64,000 nucleotides of DNA from Trebonia sp963795335 (GTDB lineage: Bacteria; Actinomycetota; Actinomycetes; Streptosporangiales; Streptosporangiaceae): NCBI GenBank assembly GCA_963795335.1, contig CAWCHI010000015.1, positions 248,001 through 312,000 of the forward strand, read 5' to 3'. Positions 8,266-16,896 of the stretch are shown here, in pieces. A model generated the notes under the pieces. The model was not told the DNA's origin, did not search any database, and saw nothing but the letters and a program-made list of their open reading frames with translations. Each line of letters opens with the position of its first letter. Positions within the stretch are counted from its first letter, which is position 1. The translations under genes and the position numbers were made by a program.

Positions 8266-8817
8266 ATGACTGCTGTTGCCGATAACGGTGTAAACGTCCA
8301 GGCGCTGCTCGATGCGCGCGAGGTACTGAAGGGTGCGCCCGAGGCGGCCCAGTTCACCTGGCGGGCGTCCGCCACCTGGAACAACGGCGTGCACAGCACG
8401 ATCAAGGTAGGCAGCTTCTTCGGCCTCGGCCAGGAGCAGGCGCACGAGCACGAGTCAGTCTTCGAGGCCGACCACCCGGCCGTCTTCGCCGCCACTGACA
8501 AGGGCATCACGCCGATCGAGTACCTCATCGTCGGCCTCGCCAGCTGCCTGTCGGCCGGCGTGGCGTCGGTCGCGCAGAACCGCGGCATCCAGCTGCGCTC
8601 GGTCGAGGCCACCGTCGAGGGCGAGCACGACATCCGAGGCATCCTCGGGGCCGACAGCGACGTGCGCAACGGCTTCAACGACGTCAAGGTGACCTTCCAC
8701 ATCGACGCGGACGCCTCCCGGGAAGAGATCGAGGCGCTGGTGGCCCAGTCGCAGAAGCGCTCGGCCGTCTTCGACGCGCTCACCAACCCGACCAACGTCA
8801 CCGTCGAAGTCGCCTGA
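8266..8817 (+). CDS. OsmC-family peroxiredoxin-like protein
   Basis: A 183-residue OsmC/Ohr-superfamily protein; members typically reduce organic hydroperoxides. The first conserved region is 'EADHPAVFAATDKGITPIEY', leading into the helix with the conserved cysteine in 'LIVGLASCLSAGVASVAQNRG'. The C-terminal beta-helix part is 'VKVTFHIDADASREEIEAL' and 'RSAVFDALTNPTNV'. I see only one of the two cysteines that the classical Ohr/OsmC mechanism uses, so the activity may differ. The ATG at 8266 is preceded by GAGAGGGGA; the TTG at 8209 is less likely. It is divergent from metX and 10 nt upstream of a flavoprotein gene. Confidence 0.85.
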   Translation: MTAVADNGVNVQALLDAREVLKGAPEAAQFTWRASATWNNGVHSTIKVGSFFGLGQEQAHEHESVFEADHPAVFAATDKGITPIEYLIVGLASCLSAGVASVAQNRGIQLRSVEATVEGEHDIRGILGADSDVRNGFNDVKVTFHIDADASREEIEALVAQSQKRSAVFDALTNPTNVTVEVA

Positions 8818-8827
8818 GGAGCACCTC

Positions 8828-10063
8828 ATAGAACGCACCCCCACGGTCGTCATCGGCGCAGGCCAGGCGGGCCTGGCGGCCAGCCACTTCCTCGGCGACC
8901 GCTCGGTCGATCACGTCGTGCTGGAGCGCGGCGAGGTAGCGAACTCCTGGCGCCGCGAGCGCTGGGAGTCGCTGCGGCTGCTCACGCCTAACCGGCAGAG
9001 CCGCCTGCCCGGGCTGCGCTACGACGGCCCGGACCCCGACGGCTACATGACCATGGCCGAGGTGACTGAGTTCATCGAGGGTTTCGCCAAGGTGGCCCGC
9101 GCGCCCGTCCGGGCCGGCGTCAACGTCACGTCGGTGCGGCAGGCCGGGGATGAGTACCAGGTGATCACGAGCGAGGGGGAGATCCGGGCCCGCACCGTGC
9201 TGATCGCCAGCGGCGCCTGCAACCAGCCGGCCGTGCCGCTGGTGAGCCAGGGGGTTCCCGCGTCGGTCGAGCAGCTGACCCCGTTCAGCTACCGCGGCCC
9301 GGGCCAGCTGCCTGACGGCGGCGTGCTGGTGGTGGGCGCGTCCGCGACCGGGGTGCAGCTGGCGGCCGAGATCAGGCGGTCAGGCCGTCCGGTGACGCTG
9401 TCGGTGGGCGAACACGTCCGGCTGCCGCGGCTGTACCGGGGGCAGGACGTTCTCTGGTGGATGGAAGCGGCCGGTGTCTGGGACCAGCGCTACGACGAGC
9501 TCGATGACCTCACCCGGGCCCGGCGGCTGCCGTCACCGCAGCTGGTCGGCACCCCGGAGCGGTCCACCCTGGACCTCAACGCGCTCAGCACGCTGGGAGT
9601 GGAGCTGGTCGGGCGGCTGGCGGCGGTCCGTGACGGCCGGGCGCTGTTCTCGGGCGGCCTCCGCAACGTGTTCTCACTGGCCGACCTCAAGCTGAACCGG
9701 CTCCTCGACTCGTTCGACGAGTGGGCCCTCACCAGCGGGCGGGACGGCGAGTTCGGCGCCCCCGAGCGCTTCGAGCCGACCCGCACCCCCGCCGCGCGGC
9801 TGCAGCTCGACCTGGGCGGCGGCGAGATCGCCGCGATCGTCTGGGCGACCGGCTTCCGGCCCGATTACAGCTGGCTCGACGTCCCGGTAGTGGACGGCAA
9901 GGGCCACCTGCGGCACGACGGCGGGGTGGTGGACAGCCCCGGCCTGTACGCGCTCGGCCTGCCGGTGCTGCGCCGCCGCAAGTCCACCTTCATCTGCGGC
10001 ATCGAGGACGACGCGCGCGCGGTGACCGCCCACCTGGCGGGCTACCTGGGCGGGCGCGGCTGA
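8828..10063 (+). CDS. FAD/NAD(P)-dependent flavoprotein (CzcO/FMO-like)
   Basis: A two-dinucleotide-binding-domain oxidoreductase of the CzcO/flavin monooxygenase type. The FAD motif 'VVIGAGQAGLAAS' comes right at the N-terminus, the NADP motif 'GVLVVGASATGVQLAAEI' near residue 170, and the conserved 'WATGFRPDYSWL' late in the chain. No ATG, GTG or TTG lies between the upstream in-frame stop and the FAD motif. The best-placed codon is ATA at 8828, 8 nt after GAGGAG. Either this is a rare ATA start or a base is misread. A GTG start at 8918 would delete the FAD motif. It follows the OsmC gene by 10 nt, so they are probably co-transcribed. The substrate is unknown. Confidence 0.82.
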   Translation: MERTPTVVIGAGQAGLAASHFLGDRSVDHVVLERGEVANSWRRERWESLRLLTPNRQSRLPGLRYDGPDPDGYMTMAEVTEFIEGFAKVARAPVRAGVNVTSVRQAGDEYQVITSEGEIRARTVLIASGACNQPAVPLVSQGVPASVEQLTPFSYRGPGQLPDGGVLVVGASATGVQLAAEIRRSGRPVTLSVGEHVRLPRLYRGQDVLWWMEAAGVWDQRYDELDDLTRARRLPSPQLVGTPERSTLDLNALSTLGVELVGRLAAVRDGRALFSGGLRNVFSLADLKLNRLLDSFDEWALTSGRDGEFGAPERFEPTRTPAARLQLDLGGGEIAAIVWATGFRPDYSWLDVPVVDGKGHLRHDGGVVDSPGLYALGLPVLRRRKSTFICGIEDDARAVTAHLAGYLGGRG

Positions 10064-10106
10064 CCGGCCGGCCCGGCCCGCTCGTCCGGTATGCCAAGCT
10101 TCACTG

Positions 10107-11327
10107 GTGCTCGTACTCGCGATCGTCTGCGCCGTCAGCGCCGCCGCCTGGGTCTACCTGGTGGCGGCCCGTGACGGCTTCTGGCGGACCAGCCAGCGGC
10201 TGCCGCCGGCCCGCCGGGACCCGGTGACCTGGCCCGCTGTCGCCGCCGTGGTCCCGGCCAGGAACGAGGCCGAGTCGCTGCCGGGCACGCTGCCGGCTTT
10301 GCTCGGGCAGGACTACCCCGGCCCCTTCCGGGTCTACCTGGTCGACGACAACAGCGACGACGGCACCGGCCTGGTCGCGGCCGAACTGGGGGAGAAGGCG
10401 GCGGCCGGCGGCGGCGCGGCCCTGACGGTCGTCCGCGGCCAGCCACGCCCGGACGGCTGGGCGGGCAAGGTCTGGGCGATGGCGCAGGGTTTCGCCGCCG
10501 CGACCGCGGAAGAAGCCACAGGCGGCCAGCCGGCCGGGCCGGCCCCCGGCTACGTGCTGTTCACCGACGCCGACATCTGGTCGGCCCCGTCGGCGCTGCG
10601 CGACCTGGTGCGCAGCGCCGAGGCCGACGACCGGGCGCTGGTCTCGCAGATGGCGCTGCTGCGGGCGGAAACCGCCTGGGAGCGGCTGATCGTGCCCGCC
10701 TTCGTCTACTTCTTCGCCCAGCTGTACCCGTTCGCCGCGGTCAACGCCCCCCGGCGGCGGACCGCGGCCGCGGCGGGCGGCTGCATGCTGATCGCGGCAG
10801 GCGCCCTGCGGCAGGCGGGCGGCCTCGAGCGGATCAAGGGCGCGCTGATCGACGACGTGGCCCTGGGCACCCTGCTCAAGCGGTCCGGTCAGCGCACCTG
10901 GCTCGGCCTGTCCACCGACGTCCGCAGTGCCCGCCCGTACCCCGACCTGGCCAGCCTCTGGCACATGATCGCCCGTTCGGCCTACGTCCAGCTCCGGCAC
11001 AATCCGGTGCTGCTGGCCGGCACCCTGGCCGGGCTGCTGGTGCTGTACGCGGCGCCGCCGGCCGGGGCGCTGGCCGGCCTGGTCGCAGTCGCGGCCGGCC
11101 AGGCCGGGCCGGCCACCGCCGTCGCCGGCCTGTCCGGGCTGGCCGGATGGGCGCTGATGGCCGCCAGCTTCGTCCCGATGCTGCGCCTGTACCGGCTGGC
11201 GGTCCTCCGCGCGCCCGCCCTGCCGCTGGTCGCGCTGCTCTACGCGGCGATGACAGCCGACTCGGCCCGGCGGCACTACCGCGGTCAGGCCGTCTCCTGG
11301 CGTGGCCGCGCGGCCGGGCCGGTCTAG
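10107..11327 (+). CDS. hpnB: HpnB-like (hopanoid-associated) family 2 glycosyltransferase
   Basis: A 406-residue membrane glycosyltransferase. After a short N-terminal helix comes the GT-A domain with 'VVPARNEAESLPGTL', 'YLVDDNSDDGT' and the metal-binding 'LFTDADIW'. The HpnB-type block follows: 'IVPAFVYFFAQLYPFAAVN', 'AAAAGGCMLIAA', 'ALIDDVALGTLLKR'. The C-terminal third has membrane helices. The GTG start is at 10107. The family is named for its place in hopanoid clusters; no squalene-hopene genes are in this window, so the lipid acceptor is an inference. Confidence 0.85.
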   Translation: MLVLAIVCAVSAAAWVYLVAARDGFWRTSQRLPPARRDPVTWPAVAAVVPARNEAESLPGTLPALLGQDYPGPFRVYLVDDNSDDGTGLVAAELGEKAAAGGGAALTVVRGQPRPDGWAGKVWAMAQGFAAATAEEATGGQPAGPAPGYVLFTDADIWSAPSALRDLVRSAEADDRALVSQMALLRAETAWERLIVPAFVYFFAQLYPFAAVNAPRRRTAAAAGGCMLIAAGALRQAGGLERIKGALIDDVALGTLLKRSGQRTWLGLSTDVRSARPYPDLASLWHMIARSAYVQLRHNPVLLAGTLAGLLVLYAAPPAGALAGLVAVAAGQAGPATAVAGLSGLAGWALMAASFVPMLRLYRLAVLRAPALPLVALLYAAMTADSARRHYRGQAVSWRGRAAGPV

Positions 11328-11399
11328 GAGATTGCCCGGGGAGACGCTCACCCGTCACGGGTGAGCCTGCCCGGCCCCCGCCGGGTCACCATGGAGGGC

Positions 11400-13322
11400 A
11401 TGTCCGTCCTGCCCGGGGTGCCCGCCGACCCGCCGCTGCCGGCCACACCCCGGCGGCGCTGGCTGGCCCGGCTCAGCTTCCTTCTCGCGTTGCTGGCGGT
11501 GGCGCTGGTGGTCGCGTTCGCGGAATGGAAGAGCGTCGTGCTGTTCGCCGTGGGCCTGGCCGCGGCCGCGGTCAGCCTGACCGCCGCGTTCGTGGTGCTG
11601 TCGCGGCGGGGCGTGCTGCGCTGGACGGCGCTGATCGTGTTCGCCCTCACCCCGGTCGTTGTCATGGTCGTGTTCGCCTTCTTCAGCCTGCTCTGGGTGG
11701 CGGCCCTGGCGGCCGTATCGTGGCTGCTGGCGGGGGTGAGCGCGCGGATGGCGCTGGCCCCGGAGAAAAAGGACTGGCGGATGCCCGAGTTCCCGGCCGC
11801 CCCGGTCCGGCATCCCTTCCTGATCATGAACCCCCGGGCCGGCGGCGGGAAGGTGGGCCGCTTCGACCTCCAGCGCAAGGCCGAAGCCGCCGGAGCGGAG
11901 GTGTTCCTGATGAGCGGGCCCGGACTGGTCGACGTGGCCGCGGTCGCCCGGCAGGCCGTCGCCGACGGCGCCGACCTGCTCGGCGTAGCCGGCGGAGACG
12001 GCACCCAGGCGCTGGTGGCCGGCGTCGCCGCCGAGCACGGCCTGCCCTTCCTGGTGATCACGGCGGGCACCCGCAACCACTTCGCGCTCGACCTCGGGCT
12101 GGACCGGGCAGACCCGGCGGCCTGCCTGGACGCGCTCACCGACGCGGTCGAGCTGCGCGTCGACCTGGGCGACATCGGCGGCCAGACGTTCGTCAACAAC
12201 GTGTCGTTCGGCGCTTACGCCGAGGTCGTCAAGACCCCGGCCTACCGCGACGACAAGCTCCGCACCACGCTCGACACCCTCCCCGACCTGATCTCGGGTC
12301 ACCGCGGGACCCGGTTCTCGGCCGTCGCTGACGGCCACCCGATCGAGGCGCCGCAGGCGCTGCTGGTGGCGAGCAACCCCTACGAGACCGGGGACATCGC
12401 GGGCCTGGGGCGCCGCGCCCGCCTCGACCAGGGCACGCTCGGCGTGGTCGCCGTCAACGTCGCCAGCGCGGCCCAGGCGGTCGGCCTGCTCCGCGGCCGC
12501 AACGCGGCCGGGGTGCGGGTGCTGACCGCGGGTGAGGTGACGGTGTCGGCTGACGCCGAGCGGATCCCGGTCGGCGTCGACGGTGAGGCGCTGTCACTGG
12601 CGGTACCGGTCCGGTGCTCCATCATGCGTGGCGCCCTGCGGGTCCGGGTACCGCGCAACCGCCCCGGCGTCCCCACGCCCAAGGCCGTGATCAGCCTGCC
12701 GCGCCTGCGGCGCCTGGCCTCCTTGTCCCTGCGGCGGCCGCGCGCCGCCGCAGAAACCCGCCCACTGGCCGGCGCGGCCGCGCCCAGTTCCCCGCAGGTG
12801 CCGCGTGCGCGCCGGTTACGAGCAGCTCACCGGGCTGGGCGGGCTGCTCGCACGCGCCCGCGCGCTGTCCCTGCGCACGATGATCTTCGACATCGAGCCG
12901 CTGGTCGCCTGGTGGGACAGCAGCCAGCAGGCGCTCGACGACGGCATCGCCGCCGTCGCCGGCCAGCTCGGCGAGCTTCCCCGCCTCGAGGTCGTGGTCT
13001 TCGCGACCAACTCGGCCCGCCGCCCCTCAGCCGTCCCCGCCGTTCCCGGCGTCCGGGTGCGCTACCTCGTGTCGGCCGGCAAGCCGCTGCGGACGGCGCC
13101 TTACCGGGGGCTGCCCGCCCCCGCCGCTGTCATCGGCGATCAGCTGCTGACCGACGGCCTGCTCGCCCGCCGCCTCGGGTGCGCGTTCCTGCACTGGGAC
13201 CCGCCCCTGGCCGCCATCCCGGCCGGCCCGCGGTTGCTGCAGCTGCTCGGGCGGCTCGCCCGGCCGGCCGTGTTCGGCCGGGTCCGGCCCCCGCAGGCCT
13301 GACCGGCCCGCCCGCGCCGTGA
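11400..13322 (+). CDS. Diacylglycerol kinase-family lipid kinase with N-terminal membrane helices
   Basis: Residues about 20-120 contain several hydrophobic helices, followed by a DAGK/LCB5 catalytic domain: 'PFLIMNPRAGGGKVGRF', the nucleotide-binding 'LLGVAGGDGTQALVAG', 'TAGTRNHFALDLGL' and 'VNNVSFGAYAEVV', ending with 'VPVGVDGE'-like strands near 12650. Such enzymes phosphorylate diacylglycerol or related lipids at the membrane. The frame stays open to 13322 through a second gene (12805-13302) in another frame. The tail after about 12690 looks unselected, and a TGA at 12688-12690 in the neighbouring frame could be the real end if one base is wrong nearby. The start is uncertain (GTG 11361, ATG 11391 or 11400). 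Confidence 0.72.
   Translation: MSVLPGVPADPPLPATPRRRWLARLSFLLALLAVALVVAFAEWKSVVLFAVGLAAAAVSLTAAFVVLSRRGVLRWTALIVFALTPVVVMVVFAFFSLLWVAALAAVSWLLAGVSARMALAPEKKDWRMPEFPAAPVRHPFLIMNPRAGGGKVGRFDLQRKAEAAGAEVFLMSGPGLVDVAAVARQAVADGADLLGVAGGDGTQALVAGVAAEHGLPFLVITAGTRNHFALDLGLDRADPAACLDALTDAVELRVDLGDIGGQTFVNNVSFGAYAEVVKTPAYRDDKLRTTLDTLPDLISGHRGTRFSAVADGHPIEAPQALLVASNPYETGDIAGLGRRARLDQGTLGVVAVNVASAAQAVGLLRGRNAAGVRVLTAGEVTVSADAERIPVGVDGEALSLAVPVRCSIMRGALRVRVPRNRPGVPTPKAVISLPRLRRLASLSLRRPRAAAETRPLAGAAAPSSPQVPRARRLRAAHRAGRAARTRPRAVPAHDDLRHRAAGRLVGQQPAGARRRHRRRRRPARRASPPRGRGLRDQLGPPPLSRPRRSRRPGALPRVGRQAAADGALPGAARPRRCHRRSAADRRPARPPPRVRVPALGPAPGRHPGRPAVAAAARAARPAGRVRPGPAPAGLTGPPAP
12805..13302 (+). CDS. HAD-family (YqeG-like) hydrolase
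   Basis: A 165-residue protein with HAD-phosphatase landmarks in YqeG order: nucleophile region 'MIFDIEPLVAWWD' (Asp near 29), motif II 'VVVFATNSARRPS', motif III Lys in 'LVSAGKPLRTAPY' and motif IV 'AVIGDQLLTDGLLARRLG'. The usual DxDxT becomes FDIEPL, so the second Asp and the Thr are replaced and catalysis may be altered. The GTG start at 12805 lies inside the open frame of the upstream lipid kinase-like gene. Its motifs and codon pattern show that this is the coding frame here. The pairing suggests a shared role in phospholipid metabolism. Confidence 0.68.
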   Translation: MRAGYEQLTGLGGLLARARALSLRTMIFDIEPLVAWWDSSQQALDDGIAAVAGQLGELPRLEVVVFATNSARRPSAVPAVPGVRVRYLVSAGKPLRTAPYRGLPAPAAVIGDQLLTDGLLARRLGCAFLHWDPPLAAIPAGPRLLQLLGRLARPAVFGRVRPPQA

Positions 13323-13348
13323 CGGCCCGGTGCTGTACGGGGACCGGC

Positions 13349-13378
13349 CCGGTAGCGGACAATCCGGTAGCGGACAAT
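13349..13378. repeat. Tandem 15-bp direct repeat upstream of mscR
   Basis: CCGGTAGCGGACAAT occurs twice head to tail (13349-13363 and 13364-13378) in the 152-bp gap before mscR. Each copy ends in a -10-like GACAAT. It may be a duplicated promoter element or operator; no -35 of consensus type is seen at the right distance. Confidence 0.45.
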
Positions 13379-13454
13379 GCCGTAGGCGGGCGGGGCGGAG
13401 CGGGCTCCCGTTCGGGATGATGTCACCAGGTAACCACGGGGAAGGAACGACGCA

Positions 13455-14540
13455 ATGGCGATCAGCGTGCGGGGCGTGGTAGCGCCCGGCAAGGGCGAGC
13501 CGGCCCAGGTAACCGAGGTGCTGGTGCCCGAGCCGGGGCCCGGTGAGGCGCTCGTGCGGGTCCAGGCGTGCGGTGTCTGCCACACCGACTTGCACTACAA
13601 GACGGGCGGCATCGGCGACGACTTCCCCTACCTGCTCGGGCACGAGGCGGCCGGCGTCGTCGAGGCGGTCGGGGACGACGTGACCGAGGTGGTCCCCGGC
13701 GACTTCGTCATCCTCAACTGGCGCGCGGTCTGCGGCCAGTGCCGCGCCTGCCGCCGGGGGCGCCCCTGGTACTGCTTCGCCACCCACAACGCCACCCAGA
13801 AGATGACCCTCGCCGACGGCACCCTCCTGTCACCCGCCCTCGGCATCGGCGCGTTCGCCGAGAAGACGCTGGTCGCGGCGGGTCAGTGCACGAAGGTGAA
13901 CCCGGCCATCGCCCCCGCCACGGCTGGGCTGCTCGGCTGCGGGGTGATGGCGGGCATCGGCGCGGCCATCAACACCGGCGCCGTGACCCGGGGAGACACG
14001 GTGGCCGTGATCGGCTGCGGCGGGGTCGGCGACGCCGCCGTGATGGGCGCGCGGCTGGCCGGCGCCAAGACGATCATCGCGGTCGACATCGACGACCGGA
14101 AGCTGGAGTGGGCCCGCGAGTTCGGCGCCACCCACACCGTCAACTCCCGGTCGGCCGACCCGGTCGGCGCGATCAGGGAGATGACCGGCGGGTTCGGGGC
14201 CGACGTGGTGATCGAGGCGATCGGCCGCCCGGACACCTACAAGCAGGCTTTCTACGCCCGCGACCTGGCCGGCGTGGTGGTCCTGGTCGGCGTGCCGACC
14301 CCGGACATGGAGCTGGACCTGCCGCTGCTCGACGTCTTCGGCCGGGGCGGGGCGCTCAAGTCCTCCTGGTACGGGGACTGCCTGCCCGCGCGCGACTTCC
14401 CGATGCTGGTCGACCTGCACCTGGACGGGCGGCTGCCGCTGGAGAAGTTCGTGTCCGAGACGGTCGGGCTGGGCGACGTCGAGGCGGCGTTCGCCAAGAT
14501 GGAGCGCGGTGACGTGCTGCGCAGCGTGGTGGTCTTCTGA
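13455..14540 (+). CDS. mscR: S-(hydroxymethyl)mycothiol dehydrogenase
   Basis: A 361-residue zinc-dependent medium-chain dehydrogenase that oxidises the formaldehyde-mycothiol adduct (also reported to reduce S-nitrosomycothiol). It has the catalytic-zinc ligands in 'ACGVCHTDLHYK' and 'LLGHEAAGVVEAVG', the structural-zinc cysteines in 'CGQCRACRRGRPWYC', and the NAD-binding 'VIGCGGVGDAAVMGA'. The blocks 'GDFVILNWRAVCGQCRAC' and 'LKSSWYGDCLP' are characteristic of the mycothiol enzyme rather than generic alcohol dehydrogenases. Full family length. The ATG is preceded by GGAAGGA. This implies that the organism makes mycothiol. The MBL hydrolase often found next to it is absent. Confidence 0.93.
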   Translation: MAISVRGVVAPGKGEPAQVTEVLVPEPGPGEALVRVQACGVCHTDLHYKTGGIGDDFPYLLGHEAAGVVEAVGDDVTEVVPGDFVILNWRAVCGQCRACRRGRPWYCFATHNATQKMTLADGTLLSPALGIGAFAEKTLVAAGQCTKVNPAIAPATAGLLGCGVMAGIGAAINTGAVTRGDTVAVIGCGGVGDAAVMGARLAGAKTIIAVDIDDRKLEWAREFGATHTVNSRSADPVGAIREMTGGFGADVVIEAIGRPDTYKQAFYARDLAGVVVLVGVPTPDMELDLPLLDVFGRGGALKSSWYGDCLPARDFPMLVDLHLDGRLPLEKFVSETVGLGDVEAAFAKMERGDVLRSVVVF

Positions 14541-14572
14541 ACGCCGCTGACCCGGGCGACGTCCGCATCGCG

Positions 14573-15301
14573 ATGTGGTCCGGGCCGCGGACGGTGTCCA
14601 CCGCGATGATGCGCGCGTGGGAGAACCGGCCCGACACGGTGGTCGCCGACGAGCCGCTGTACGCGTACTACCTGGCGGCGACCGGCCTCGACCACCCCGG
14701 CCGGGACGAGGTGATCGCCAGCCAGCCCACCTCCTGGCCCGCGGTGCTGGCGGCGCTGGCGGGCGACCCGCTGCCGCCCGGCGTCACTATCGGCTACGCC
14801 AAGCACATGACGCACCACGTCCTGCCCGACGTCGACCTGGGCGCCTTCGCCCCGTTCCGGCACGCGTTCCTCATCCGGGACCCGCGCTCGCTGCTGGCCT
14901 CCTACGCCCGTGTCCGCTCCGCGCCGACCCTGGCCGACCTGGGCCTGCGCCAGCAGGTGGAGCTGTTCGAGCAGTTCGGCGGCCCGGTCATCGACTCGGC
15001 CGACGTGCTGGCGGCCCCGGCCGACGCCCTGCGGGCGCTGTGCGCGGCCCTCGGCGTGCCGTTCTCTGACGCGATGCTGTCGTGGCCCGCCGGGCCGCGT
15101 GACTCCGACGGCGTCTGGGCGCCGCACTGGTACGACAGCGTCTGGCGGTCGACCGGGTTCGCGCCGCGGCCGCCGGGGCCGCCGCCCGTGCTCGACCCAG
15201 CCCTGGAGCCGCTGCTCGGGCAGTGCCTGCCCTACTACGAGCGGCTGCGGAGAAAATATCCGAACGACGGATACAGGGTTCATGCTGCAGAAGTTCGATG
15301 A
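14573..15301 (+). CDS. Sulfotransferase-like P-loop protein
   Basis: A 242-residue protein opening with 'MWSGPRTVSTAMMRAWENR', the 5'-phosphosulfate-binding loop pattern of the sulfotransferase fold, and containing 'HAFLIRDPRSLLASYARVR', which resembles the 3'-phosphate-binding region. The middle is less conserved; 'GVWAPHWYDSVWRSTGF' lies near the end. It overlaps the following class IV aminotransferase gene by 20 nt. This pair recurs in bacteria, suggesting a shared pathway rather than free-standing sulfation. No other in-frame start is available upstream. Confidence 0.75.
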   Translation: MWSGPRTVSTAMMRAWENRPDTVVADEPLYAYYLAATGLDHPGRDEVIASQPTSWPAVLAALAGDPLPPGVTIGYAKHMTHHVLPDVDLGAFAPFRHAFLIRDPRSLLASYARVRSAPTLADLGLRQQVELFEQFGGPVIDSADVLAAPADALRALCAALGVPFSDAMLSWPAGPRDSDGVWAPHWYDSVWRSTGFAPRPPGPPPVLDPALEPLLGQCLPYYERLRRKYPNDGYRVHAAEVR

Positions 15302-16200
15302 GCGCAACCGGGACCTGATCGTCAGCATCGGCGGGCGCCTCTCTCACCGCGACGAGGCCGGGGTGTCCCCGTTCGACTCCGTGGTCCAGGGCGGGGACGC
15401 GGTGTGGGAGGGCCTGCGGCTGACGGATGGCCGCATCTTCGCCCTCGGCGAGCACCTGGCCCGGCTGCGCCGGTCGGCCCACGCCCTGGGCTTCGACGCG
15501 GTCCCGTCCGACGAGGCGATCACGGCCGAGATCAGAGCGACGCTGGCGGCCAACGCGATGCGCACCGGCGTGCACATCCGGCTGACCCTGACCCGCGGGG
15601 TCAAGCTCACCTCGGGCATGGACCCGCGGCTGAACGTGGCCGGGCCCACGCTGATCGTCGTGGCCGAGTTCAAGGACCCGGTCTACGACGCGGGCGGCAT
15701 CCGGCTGATCACCTCCAGCGTACGGCGGCACGCACCGGACTCGACTCGACCCCAAGATCCACCACAACAACCTGCTGACCTCGATCATGGCCAAGATCGA
15801 GGCCAACGTGGCGGGCGCGGACGACGCGGTGATGCTCGACCACCGGGGCTTCATCGCCGAGACCAACGCGACCCACCTGTTCTGGGTCGCGCCCGGCCCC
15901 GTGTCCGGCCACGCGGTGCTGGTCACGCCGACCACGGTCGCCTGCCCTGAGGGAATCACCCGGGCGACGGTCCTGGGGCTGGCGGAGACGGCCGGGATCG
16001 CCTGGGCCGAGGGCGACTACACCCTGCCTCAGCTCTACAACGCGGCCGAGGCGTTCTGCACCGGCACGATGGGCGGGCTCGCCCCGGTCGTCGCGGTCGA
16101 CGGCCGGACGATCGGTGACGGCTCCGCCGGCCCGGTCACCAAGCAGCTCACCGAGTTGTATGCCAGCCTCACCGCCACCAGCGGCACCGTCGTCGCCTAA
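15282..16200 (+). CDS. Class IV aminotransferase, IlvE/D-amino-acid transaminase-like (one frame break)
   Basis: A fold-type IV PLP enzyme of about 305 residues. The first part has 'VSPFDSVVQGGDAVWEGLRL' and 'FALGEHLARLRRSAHALGF'. The second has the family signature region 'EANVAGADDAVMLDHRGFIA', then 'ETNATHLFWV' and 'CTGTMGGLAPVV'. The catalytic Lys should lie in 'DPKIHHNNLL'. Around 15726-15740 the frame changes between 'ITSSVRR' and 'LDPKIHHNNLL', most simply by one extra G. Whether it makes branched-chain amino acids or another product is unclear. It is translationally linked to the sulfotransferase-like gene. Confidence 0.78.
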
Positions 16201-16896
16201 CGGGCCCGCGGCCGCCTGGCTCCAGCCGGCCGTGATCGTGCCGTCTTGCAGGGTCAGCACCTCGTCGGCCAGCTCGATGAGCGACGGGTCGTGCGTCGCC
16301 ACCAGCGCGGTGACGCCCTCGGAGCGGACCACCGTCCGCAGCAGCCGCATGATCTGCTTGCCGGTCTCGGCGTCGAGCTGGCCCGTCGGCTCGTCCGCCA
16401 GCAGCAGGGCCGGGCGGCGGGCGAGCGCGCGGGCGATGGCGACCCGCTGCTGCTGGCCGCCGGACAGCTCACCCGGGCGCTGGCGGGAATGGCCGGCCAG
16501 GCCGACGATGGAGAGCATGAGCGCGACCCGCTCCTCCCGCTCGCGCGGGGCGACGCCGGCGATGCGCAGCGGCACGCCAACGTTCTCGGCCGCCGACAGC
16601 ACCGGCAGCAGCCCGAACGACTGGAAGATGTAGGCCACCGTCTGGCGCCGCAGCCGCATCCGGTCCCGCTCGCCCATCGACGTCACGTCCTGGCCCGCCA
16701 CCCGCACGCTGCCGCCGTCCGGGGAGTCGAGCCCGCCGACGACGTTGAGCAGGGTCGTCTTGCCGGATCCGGACCGGCCGCGCAGCGCCACCAGGCGGCC
16801 CTCGGGGATCGAGAACGTCACCCCGCGCAGCGCCGCCGTCGCGGCCGGGCCGCTGCCGTAGGTGCGGGTCACGTCGCGCACGTCCACCATGCTCAC
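15709..16896 (-). CDS. ABC transporter ATP-binding protein, MacB/LolD type
   Basis: A complete nucleotide-binding domain: Walker A 'LRGRSGSGKTTLLNVVGG', Q-loop 'YIFQSFGLLPVL', signature 'LSGGQQQRVAIARAL', Walker B 'ALLLADEPTGQLD' and H-loop 'LVATHDPSLI'. The domain ends near base 16230 with 'ADEVLTLQDG'. The frame remains open to 15709 across the convergent aminotransferase gene, which is probably not translated in the real protein. A TAG in the next frame at 16197-16199 would be a natural end after a one-base error. It starts at GTG 16896 (or ATG 16890), overlapping the upstream ATPase gene by 4 nt. It powers the FtsX-type exporter encoded upstream. Confidence 0.85.
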   Translation of the reverse strand: MSMVDVRDVTRTYGSGPAATAALRGVTFSIPEGRLVALRGRSGSGKTTLLNVVGGLDSPDGGSVRVAGQDVTSMGERDRMRLRRQTVAYIFQSFGLLPVLSAAENVGVPLRIAGVAPREREERVALMLSIVGLAGHSRQRPGELSGGQQQRVAIARALARRPALLLADEPTGQLDAETGKQIMRLLRTVVRSEGVTALVATHDPSLIELADEVLTLQDGTITAGWSQAAAGPLGDDGAAGGGEAGIQLGELLGDRAGGAVTDRPAVDRDDRGEPAHRAGAERLGRVVELRQGVVALGPGDPGRLRQPQDRRPGDSLRAGDRGRRDQHRVAGHGAGRDPEQVGRVGLGDEAPVVEHHRVVRARHVGLDLGHDRGQQVVVVDLGVESSPVRAAVRWR

